DNA from: Pteria penguin
Taxonomy: Eukaryota; Mollusca; Bivalvia; Pterioida; Pteriidae
DNA length: 64,000 nucleotides
Assembly: GCA_035048485.1 (NCBI GenBank)
Contig: CM068583.1
Location: 21,241,341-21,305,340, forward strand
Direction of reading: 5' to 3'
This document shows, one piece after another, positions 55,301-64,000 of this stretch. Below the pieces are notes generated by a model. It saw nothing but the letters and a program-made list of their open reading frames with translations. It had not been told where the DNA came from and did not search any database. The position numbers and the translations under genes are program-made. How positions within the stretch are numbered: the first letter of the stretch is position 1; the number at the start of each line of letters is the position of its first letter.

Positions 55301-58286
55301 AGTGTATCTATATATAGATACATGTACACTGATTTCATTACTGATACGGCGAAAGTTAAACACGTATGCAATTCTTGCAAAATCTGTCGATCATCTGGTC
55401 TTCGAAACTGCATTCGTTTGTCATGCCGTGTAATTGAATATTCATTTATTTGAATAATAAAGTCCTGACAAATAGGTTATTCAATTAAGCAGCTTGCACT
55501 GTATAAAAGATTTCTTGGATTTCACTCTTAGTTTTAGAGATATTGAATAAAAATGTAAAAGAAATTAATTTTAATAGTTCCCTGGTTAATATTGCCAAGG
55601 AAAAAATACAAAGGTTTTTTTAAACAGAAAGGTGTTGTTGGACACTTGTGTTTCCTGAATTTTTGCTTAAATTCTAAAGTTATGCTTCATTTAAAATAAC
55701 TTGCCATTATTATGAGGTATGGATTCTATACAAAATTTCATGAGCATACATTCCAGCACATTACTCACATAATATGCCTGTAAGTGTTTATTGAAAAACA
55801 CAAAAGTCAGATTTAGATTTTTCAACATTACTTACCTTTATATAGCCAGTATGTGTGGCCTTCCTTGGTAGCATTGGATTTGAGAAATGAGAGAATATTT
55901 CGTGCTATATCAGTCACCATCTCTGGGTTGAATTTGGAGTTCTGCATGTGGGGAATGTCATCAGTTTTTATCATTTCATATTTCTGGATAAAGACATTAC
56001 AATTAGGATTAACTACTGTAACATCACAATTACCAGTTTGCAGGATTTGAAAAAAAAAAAAAATAAATGGAAATATGTAATTGTGTCAGAGAATCCACAA
56101 GAACATTAAGTAACACAAGAGGTGCTGGTGGCAACAAAATTTAAATAGCAAAAGTTTTTTGTGAGTAGTTCAATCTTCAAGTTCAAGGTCAAAAAGTAAA
56201 AATTTTTGATACGTAATGATAGGTCTTGTTACAAGGAAAACACACAAGAAATATAGAAGTCCTATTTCTTACTGCAAATAAGTTATTATTTGTTTAAGTG
56301 GTTTTTTATCTGAAAGTATTATAATATTTCTGTCAATATGGATCTTTATGACCCAATTCTTCTTTTAACTGCAAGATCTTGTTTCTAGCTCTAGGATTAT
56401 TGATGTTTTCTATGATTAAAATTATCAAGTTCTGGATTATAACCATATTAAAATCTCCTCACAGAATCAGTTTATAATCTTCTTTATCTCCTACTTCATT
56501 TATTACACTTTCACAGAAATCTGAACAGTCATCATTCGACCCATAAACATGACAAAGATAAATATTTCTATAATTTACAATGATATTTCAATTAGAACAA
56601 AATTTCATTGGCATCTTTCTGAATCATATTGATTGAAAACTCATAGTCGTTATTAAATAAAACACAAACAACTCTCGAATTAGACATATCGGAGTCGAAA
56701 ACATATTCAAAAACCAACTCATTTCTAATCCAAAGTTTGAGTAAAGAGTGTACCTTAATGGCAGAAAAAAATTTATCCTTTTTTTTAAATTTTCAAAGAC
56801 CTAGACAGATTGTTATTATATCAACCATTTAAGGATTGTTTTTCATTGTTTTCGAGACATTGGGGTAAGCCTGCAGTTAGTTCTGGAATGACTTAACAGT
56901 CACACTGCTGCCCAGCTGTCTGTTAGAAGTGGAGAAGTAGTTCTTGATTCAATTCCAATTTTCTAAAAACACAAGTGTTTTAATTTTCACTTTTGTTTGG
57001 TTGCATTATCTGTCTTAATTTTATGGACAAAAGAAAAGGTGATCCCACAATAATAATATTAAGGTACATATTCCTCCATCCTGAAGAGGAAACATATGTT
57101 TGGTCACCTGACAGCGACTGCAAACATTGGAAAATGCAGTGCAGTTGTTCTAATAAATTGTATAGAACGGAAATGCAGTCAATATGTATATATTATCAAC
57201 TGAATGATTCATACATAACAATAATTATATGCAATGCTTATATGTTGCTTGGTTGGTTGATTGGTGTTTTACATGGAAGCAGGAGGTTACCAACCTCTTA
57301 AACATAGTGGCGCAATCCGGGAATCGAACCCAGATCGTCGGCACTGCAAGCCAAGCGCTTAAACCATTACATCAAATCCTGCCCTGCTTATATGCAGATA
57401 ACAACAATGTAAAACTACATGTGGAAAGTACATGCTGACAACAAAAGTAGAGTAGAAAATAACATAGCTTTGACACTATCCATAAATATAAGACCAATAT
57501 AAATCCATATAATTAACTACAATGATAATAGATTTTTAATGACACTTCCTAATCTCCCACACTGGATTACATTAATGATTAGTTTGGATGCGAGAAGCAA
57601 AAATTTAGAATAAATGGAAAATAAAAAATCTAATTCTTTTAAGGTAATAAATTTATTCTGTGGATGAATTAAACTTTAGCAATGAACTTAAATACACTAA
57701 TGCCTCCTAAAAATGTAATTTGAGTTTGATGGGCAATTAGAACAAAAGAGGACATGTGTGATGAAAATTGGTGGAATACTTCAGGTACCCAAGTTCCCTC
57801 CACCAATATAAACTGACTGTCATTTTGAAAATTTAGTGACATTTGAGTGATATCAAAGCTTCGTAAATTCATGTACATTAAGTGTGACCTCTGAGGAAAT
57901 GGGTCAACAAAATCTAAACAACAAAAAAATTTCAAGATTTCTTCGAAAGTCTGTAATCAAATTCACTAACTTGAACAATGCCATTCATATGAAAACACAT
58001 GGCAACTTCTGGTACATTGCACATCAGATTGTCTAACCAATAATCCAATCCTGTCAGTACATTGATGGGTGTATCCATGTCTCTGTGCAAAACAAAAATC
58101 AATTTTCATAGTTACAGAAAGTTAGAAAAAACAGATTTAATCTTAAAAAATAATTAGACATAGAAATCATAAATGTATATTTACATTAAAGAAGTAGAGA
58201 CTAGCGGGGGCTATCCAATATATGTACATACGTACATATATATATATATATACATGTGTATATATATATATATATATATACATGTG

Positions 58287-58363
<77 letters not shown>

Positions 58364-61300
58364 GGTATATACAATATATACACACACATACATATATATA
58401 CATGTATATATATATATCAAAACAATTTGTGTTTTGTCACAATGAAAAGGATGTGGGGTGTGTGAAAAGTTTCTTAAACAGAGTACACATTTAGACAACA
58501 GACAATTTAAAATCTCAAAAATTCAAACATATCAATTTTACTTGTATCAAGTACATATTTGACCCTCAGAGACATTCTAAATATTTACTATGAATACCAA
58601 AATTTTCAGAATAGTACAGAAAACAGTTTCCCATCCAAAAGAGATAAAATGCTAAAGAAACTGACTAGCATCTAACTGAGGTATATGGTTTTTATAATTC
58701 TGCTGTTTCAACAGTGCCATAATGGTCAGCTGAATTTAAATGTGGCACAGCTCACTACAAGATGACCCATAATTAACTCAGCCTGTTCATGCCGTCACAG
58801 ATGGAAGATCCTTTCTGCTGACACCCTAATATGTTACTGCCTCATTAAGCTAGCTAGGAAGTGTTTGCACCATTATCCATGAACATCTTGGTAGGTCAAA
58901 TTTATTCACAAAATGTGTTCTTAGTTTGGTTGGTTAATTGGTACTTTACGTTGTTTTCAACAGTTTTTCAGTTACATCGCGACATGGAAGCAGGTGATAA
59001 CCAACCTCTTAAACATAGTGGCACAATCAGCGAATAAAACAAGGATTGTCTGCACCACAAGTGAAGCACTTAACCACTACACAAGGCTTGCCTCCAAATG
59101 GGTTCCTAAGAACCTTAGTGCTCATGATTGTTTCTTTCTCATGGTTTCAGTAAAGACAACAGCTTCTTGACATTTATAATGACGACTCAGAGAGCTTCAT
59201 ACATGTTTAGCGACTGGAATGAAACCTGGATTCATCACAGGAGCCCAAAAACCAAAGGAGAGTCCATGAAACTGAAACACTGAATTCACAAAATTCTTAA
59301 GCAGATCTAATAAAGCCACTACAATAAGAGTTGCTAGCACAGACATATTGCTTCTTTACAATAATGCTGCTGTGCCACAACGCAGACACACGCTGCAACT
59401 TGTGAACTCAAGTCTGAGAAACATAATCACTGAATCTACAGTCCAGATACACTCTAAGAAGCTATTACCTGCTATGAGATTTGCAATACCTTTTGCATAG
59501 AACCACATGAAAATGAATTCAAGACTGCTGAAGAGGAATAGTTTGAAGACTAAATGAAGAATTTAACTTAAGGGTATTAACAAACTAAAGAGAAAGTATG
59601 CAAAGTGCTTGGAGGTAAATGGGGTCTATATGAAAAACAATAGTACTATGCATGGTCTGCTGCTGCAATATATACTTTATTCAATAAAATTTTTAACTCG
59701 TCTCATCAAGAATGAGAATTATAGAAAAATCACTTGAAAATATCCATTTAATGTAAAAACAAGCTGTGTTTGTGAAACACTAATGCCCCCAGCGGCACAA
59801 AAGTCAAAAAAGTTATTTTTAGTATGAAGGTCATTGTCAAGGTCAAAAGGTCTTTGACCTTGGTGTCAATTGAAAGGGCTTCATCAGCTGAGTGTGCATG
59901 CCAAATATGAAGTCTGAACCCCTTACAGTTCCAAAGTTATAGCCATGGTTAAAGTTGACAACAGACAGACAAACAAACAGACAGGACAAAAACAATATGC
60001 CCCCAATCTATCCATCCAGGGGCGTAAAAAAAAAAGACCTCAAAAACATACCAAAATTCGATTTTGAAATGGAAGTAAACACCACATTTCTTAAGTCACC
60101 CTTCTAGATCTCTCTTATACATTTTGATAGTAGATCTATGTAGTCAGTCTTTAGAAGTTTGTCAAAGTAGGGTACCTCATGGGCTTCTGTTACTCTGCCC
60201 TTGATCCACTTTGTGACAGATTTAGCTAAAATAATTTCAATACTTAAAGTGGAACTCGAGTCATTATCCTTACTGAGTTTCATCAAAATCCTTTCCTTAG
60301 TTCTGAGTAAGTCCATTAAGTATAACATACAAATTTTGCCATTCCCACTTTTAATTCTTATCTTAAAAAACTTAAAAAAAGTTCTTAAAGTTTTTTGCAA
60401 TCAAATTCTTCACAATTACATTCAATTCCCTTAAATCTAATATAATTATAAATACTCCAAATAAATCTCTTAAAGACAATCTACAATGACAAAAAAATCC
60501 CTTGAAAATATGCAGAAATAAAGTCTCGAAAGGCATAAAAAAAGCATCAAGCATTTGATTTTGAAATAGAACCAAAACACAACATGTCTTAAAACACTTT
60601 TCTTAATCCATCTGATGCATTTCGTTTTATTATCTATGCCACAGGTCTGATAAAGAAGTTTGTCAAAGTAGAGTACCCATTAAGAGAACAGACAAATGGA
60701 TAATATGCCGAGGCAAGAGCTCACTTGAACCTTTTACTCACGAGAACTAAAAATAGTCAAAATATTCTTACCCTTTGTTACCTCATAATACCATATATCT
60801 ATTATATATATACCTTAATCTTAGGCTGATACAGGGATAGTTATTGTCACCGCTGAATATAGGTAAATCTGTCCCAATAAACATTCTCAGATCTTCAAAG
60901 GTCCACAACACCCCTCTCTGATGGAAGTCATTCATTCTCTAAATAAACATATACAATTTAAAAGCAGTTCTCTGTAAGGACCAAAATTAGTCAGAAATGC
61001 ATGTTTTCATGTTTGAAAAAAACTTAAATATCTTTAATCTAGATATCATGTTAAATGCAAAAACAAAAATATAGTTTTTAGAAATGATCCTGTTACCATA
61101 GAAATGGCATTTTTACTTGTTTGTGTATTTAAATATAACTTAAAATTGATTTGGTAAGTACTGAATTTAAAGGATTAAAATGTTTAATATTATGATATAT
61201 GAGCATATGCTAACTGAGGTGTATAGAAGACTTCTATATTTAGGTCCAATGCCTCAGTTTGTCACTTTAGCTTGCTTCTACAGCTGTAGAAATGAAGCCA

Positions 61301-63770
61301 AATGTGTTCTGTAGAGAGTACACACTGATCACAACAAGATCATGTTTAATGAGAAAATATTTTATATTTATTATTTTATGGCACTCGAAGATTGTTCCAC
61401 CTATATGGTGGCAGCACCTGCCTGATGCATGCTCTCTTAATTTTTGTCCTATGCTGTGGGTCCAAATGAAGCAGCGAGGGATTTTCTGTGTACCAAGAGA
61501 CAATGCTTCAGTTTATATTGTATTGTCCAAAGGACAATTAGGGAGAAAGAGGATAACCAATCACTCTAGGAAATCCAAGCTGACAGCCAGTATCTAAACC
61601 CTGGGAGATAAGATTAGAAGTCCAGTGCAATATCACCACACTAACTGTCCCTATAACAATATGTAAAAGACATTGGAAGTGTTTATACTACACTAAAGTG
61701 ATATAAAGTACATACAGGGCCAGAATCAGAGACACGGTTAAGAGCAGAGTTGTTCCTTTCTTCTGGGCTGGCAGCTAAAATACTGTTAAAGAGAAAGTAG
61801 GAAATGTCAGTCCATATCTAATAATACCAAATAGTGTTAAACAGATTGATAGATAGATTACTATAAATAAGCCTCTTTGAGGCATAAATTTGTTTACTGA
61901 TGATAAAAAAAAGTTAATTAAATTAAAACATGGTTTTGTATCACACCTTTGGATTATAAAATGATCAGATATATTACCTTCGATAAAGGAACTTAGACAG
62001 CATATTTCTGTTTTGCAAATTGTCTCTGGATTTATTCTTCTTTGGAACACATTTCATCTGACAACAAAAATCAAATAAAGAAATGTAATACAATAATAAA
62101 TGTGAATTATTACTAAGAGATTATAAAACAAGTCCATCATCAGAACCAACATTTAAATAATACTTAAATAAGAGGCTTATATTGAAGCCCACCATTAAAA
62201 TCAACATTTAAATAGATACTTTAATTAAAGGCCTATATTGAAACCTATCATTAGAATCAACATTCAAATAACACTTTAAAAATAAGAGGCCCATATCGGT
62301 CTGTATCACTCACTTGAGTACCTTGAGTATATGCCAAATTGAGGAAATATCAATGTATCTAAAAAAGTTGAAAATGTGAATAAAAGATTATTACTAATGA
62401 TATGCTATAACAATCACTCACTTTGAGTCTTCTACTCTGGTGAGCTAAAAATTATTTTGAACTCTTTTCTGTCACACTTTTTCATCTTACCTGTAAGTCT
62501 TTCTTAATATATTCAAAGTAAAAATCTCTCAGCCAATTCCAATCATCCTGTATGTAAATAAATAAACAGATATTTTGGTTTCATACAATTTGTAAGCATA
62601 ACAGTAAATACATAATGGATCTAATATAACTTCAACAATAGTGATTTCTCTTCACTGCATGTTTCACCTTTTAGAATAAGTAAACTTAACCAAAAAAAAC
62701 CCCCCTAAAACATTAAAAAAAACCCCAAACAAAACATAAAATTGATTATATTAACATGTGGTACTTGCTGTGGCTGACCATAATTTTATTCTTATCAATC
62801 AAAACTGGGGGGCCAGGTAGCGCAGTTGGTAGCGCGCTCGCTTCTCACCAATGCGACCCGGGTTCGATTCCCGGTGTGGTACGTGAGATGGTGGGGCTGT
62901 CACCAACCTGGCTTCGTGGGTTTTCTCCGGGTACTCCGGTTTCCTCCCACACAAACGACACCCTTACGCCAAGATCCGTGCCAACGAGCAAGATTTATAT
63001 AAGTTGTTAACTTGTTTCTTAATCGTTGTAAAATAAATAAAGTTTAAAAAAAAAAAAAAATCAAAACCTACAATTTGTCCAATGACAAACTAAGACTTTC
63101 AGACCTTGTACATTGTATTATCACAAAAAATTTCTAAATTACTTCTTCATAAAACAAATATACATATGTAAGTGTAATGTACTGTCACATGAAGTAGTAT
63201 GAATAGGAAGCAATATACATGTATTTCTATATCAGAGCTTTGACAATAAAGTTTTCAGGAAGTCTTAATATGACATTAAGCAAGAAAAAGACCTAGACTA
63301 CTGTGTCACAATATGTCAGTATAGATCAAAACTTTTACATGTATTAGTAACTTTACATGATTATCCTCCTCGTCAGCTCTTGTCTGTCTTTATGTAATGA
63401 ATAAAACTCAGAAAAAAGTGGTACAGTATGCCATTTAGTTGAATAAACCTTTGTCGTTCGAAATGAAATGCCCAACATATGATATTTTGCCACTCAAAGT
63501 TCATTATTCTTTTGTGGCATAGCAATCAAAGCATAAGCATCATGAATGTACAAAATGTAGCTTGTCAAGACATGAGACCCCTTTCATCACGTAAAATATG
63601 AAATTTGTGTATTCATGATTCTAGAACAAATAAGGTACCTTTTGTTGCCTTAATAAATGTTTATGGATATCAAATTCATCTATTAGTAATGTTTTTCCTA
63701 TCCTATGAACCATCATGCTTATGTGAGATCCACTGTCACTGTATGGTATCTTCAACAACTTCTTTATGTT
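45719..63770 (-). CDS. EDRF1: EDRF1 orthologue (19 exons, 5' end outside window)
   Basis: Exons in order of translation: 63770-63639, 62547-62491, 62057-61978, 61782-61716, 60938-60814, 58082-57971, 55983-55836, 54121-53910, 53453-53334, 52149-51997, 51842-51503, 51127-50927, 50512-50312, 50009-49792, 48660-48502, 48119-47970, 47453-47306, 47098-46879, 45896-45719. Phases agree throughout; 1006 aa are present. Diagnostic blocks shared with vertebrate EDRF1: [121 protein letters not shown] and [10 protein letters not shown]. It is a large, mainly helical, TPR-like intracellular protein; in mammals it is tied to erythroid gene expression, and its role in molluscs is unknown. Exon 9 has a long acidic run, and exon 15 (48660-48502) is clearly more GC-rich than its surroundings. 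The donor after exon 16 is GC instead of GT. The N-terminal exons lie beyond 64000; I see none in 63771-64000. Confidence 0.93.
45985..46381. mobile_element. tRNA-like SINE (minus) between two (TA)n arrays
   Basis: Minus strand 46185-46090 reads gagctcgggtagctcagtca (box A-like) and gtgggtttgagtcccagac (box B-like), a tRNA-derived head. TA arrays lie at 45985-46018 and 46302-46381, and the flanks tataaagcaca (46036) and tgtgctttata (46296) are inverted copies of each other. It lies in the last EDRF1 intron. Confidence 0.6.
48840..48925 (-). repeat. Degenerate tRNA-like repeat in EDRF1 intron
   Basis: On the minus strand, gagctggtgtagttaagtgc and ggtcctgggttcaacccttg recall the box A and box B segments of the SINEs in this window, but no intact cloverleaf can be drawn. 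It is probably an old SINE head. Confidence 0.4.
52452..52640. repeat. Diverged MITE-like copy and poly-G run
   Basis: It starts tacagtacagtccaggtg, matching the termini of the element at 4591-4838, and contains a run of about 13 G at 52494-52506 and cacagtggg / cccactgtgg segments in opposite orientation. The right terminus is not intact. Confidence 0.45.
52790..53045 (-). mobile_element. tRNA-derived SINE, family A
   Basis: Minus-strand copy: aagccggtgtggcctagtgg head, ctcatgatcgagaggtccc, tcggatgagacagtaaaaac, ccctcactgcttcgg and catatacgtgaaataatcg. It lies between EDRF1 exons 9 and 10. Confidence 0.85.
54153..55501 (+). pseudogene. Dead Tigger/pogo-type DNA transposon in EDRF1 intron 7
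   Basis: Terminal inverted repeats (cagtgcccgccacttaattg against cagtgcaagctgcttaattg) are bracketed by TA at both ends. Plus-strand codons at about 54586-54768 read [20 protein letters not shown] and [12 protein letters not shown], which I recognise as the C-terminal part of a Tigger-like DDE transposase. At least three in-frame stops interrupt the frame (TGA before LTLLDA, TAG after EDVDS, a later TAA), and most of the transposase is missing. The element is more GC-rich than the intron around it, as expected for a newcomer. Confidence 0.82.
57251..57385 (-). mobile_element. tRNA-derived SINE, family B
   Basis: Minus-strand copy with cagggcaggatttgatgtaa, cgacgatctgggttcgattc and a tail ending in caatcaaccaacc. 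Intron between EDRF1 exons 6 and 7. Confidence 0.75.
58217..58418. repeat. Compound (TA)n / TACA microsatellite
   Basis: TA arrays broken by tacatgtgta and acacac segments for about 200 bp, about 135 bp upstream (in gene sense) of EDRF1 exon 6. Tyr-Ile reading frames in it are artefacts. Confidence 0.92.
58926..59092 (-). mobile_element. tRNA-derived SINE, family B
   Basis: Minus-strand copy: ggcaagccttgtgtagtgg head, a degraded box B region, cttccatgtcgcgatgtaac, and a tail with ccaattaaccaacc. Confidence 0.7.
59756..60030 (-). repeat. Dispersed 'tatgcccc...' repeat
   Basis: Minus-strand relative of 14447-14712: gggggcatattgtttttgtc, cataactttggaactgta, gacttcatatttggcatgc, and gtttcacaaacacagcttg. 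It lies in EDRF1 intron 5. The surrounding 58419-60813 otherwise shows only older repeat debris. Confidence 0.6.
61373..61650 (-). mobile_element. Degenerate family A SINE
   Basis: Weak minus-strand similarity to the family A body (ccctcgctgcttcatttgg, aggcaggtgctgcc, ccatatagg) and no clean tRNA-like head. Confidence 0.45.
62808..63060 (+). mobile_element. tRNA-derived SINE, family C, with poly(A) tail
   Basis: Head: ccaggtagcgcagttggtag (box A-like) and gggttcgattcccggtgt (box B, almost canonical). Core: gggttttctccgggtactcc + ggtttcctccca, which I recall as a central domain shared by many invertebrate SINEs. It ends with aataaataaagttt and 15 A. The well-preserved promoter boxes and tail suggest a fairly young copy. 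It lies in the first visible EDRF1 intron, on the strand opposite to the gene. Confidence 0.85.
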
Positions 63771-64000
63771 CTGTCAAATAAATAATGTTTTGTTTGATTA
63801 CCATTTTTACAACACATGTATAGGACCAGAACCAAAATCATATTAGAAACCCCTTTACATAGTAAATAGACATTCGGTGAACTTTCTTTGATGGCCCATT
63901 TGTCATCAGAAAAAAATATGCGCAATATTACATTCATAAAGGAAAGAATGGGTAATGAAGTATGACATAAATGCAGCTGGTATTGGCTTCATAGAATGAA
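63771..64000. other. Start of upstream EDRF1 intron, no exon seen
   Basis: AT-rich sequence; no minus-strand segment with paired splice sites and homology to the EDRF1 N-terminus. The remaining 5' exons must lie to the right of the window. Confidence 0.5.

Noticed and set aside
60104..60400. 98-codon minus-strand ORF in EDRF1 intron 5
   Set aside because: Basic low-complexity peptide from repeat-derived sequence (phrases shared with the agctcac element family); it fits no EDRF1 exon.
62815..62885. Possible functional tRNA gene
   Set aside because: Box A and B are good, but the sequence continues into a SINE body and poly(A) tail, and the acceptor stem does not pair well.

Overview
The window looks like nuclear DNA of a bivalve mollusc. 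It is AT-rich, with protein-coding genes broken into short exons by large introns full of tRNA-derived SINEs, MITEs, (TA)n microsatellites and the 'accttgaccttgac' / 'gggggcat' interspersed repeats I associate with bivalve genomes. A TIR-STING gene, a type described from oysters, points the same way. I cannot name the genus. All exon models were built by hand from splice sites, reading-frame phase and remembered homologues; no search was run.

Layout. (1) 1-1113: repeats, a perfect 21-bp hairpin, and a possible first coding exon of an unidentified minus-strand gene (779-920). It faces the first exon of the next gene across about 190 bp, suggesting a shared divergent promoter. (2) 1114-14273, plus: complete 11-exon TAPT1 orthologue (587 aa). 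Intron 8 carries a decaying copy of the start of exon 9 that is split by a SINE. (3) 14978-19624, minus, convergent with TAPT1: six-exon gene for a secreted protein with a signal peptide and a C-terminal laminin-G/concanavalin-like domain; no closer relative recognised. (4) 19625-25772: intergenic, built largely from an old tandem duplication of about 2.3 kb plus SINEs and (TA)n. (5) 25773-41302, plus: the highlight, a 12-exon gene whose 693-aa product reads TIR-STING-TIR-STING. (6) 41303-45718: intergenic. (7) 45719-63770, minus, 5' end outside the window: EDRF1 orthologue, 19 exons giving 1006 aa, convergent with the STING gene. Its introns hold a dead Tigger/pogo element and several SINEs.

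The central observation is the double TIR-STING. The two halves share exon phases and a matching pair of 193-bp exons, so the gene arose by internal tandem duplication. The halves have then decayed in complementary ways. TIR-1 keeps the glutamate expected of catalytic TIR domains (E85), while the gap-free aligned position in TIR-2 is R435. STING-2 keeps the Tyr/Arg/Tyr set of the cyclic-dinucleotide pocket (Y520, R596, Y598), while STING-1 does not. One polypeptide would thus carry one plausible effector TIR and one plausible ligand sensor, with the other TIR and STING perhaps structural. No transmembrane segment is visible, so the protein should be soluble and cytosolic, unlike vertebrate STING.
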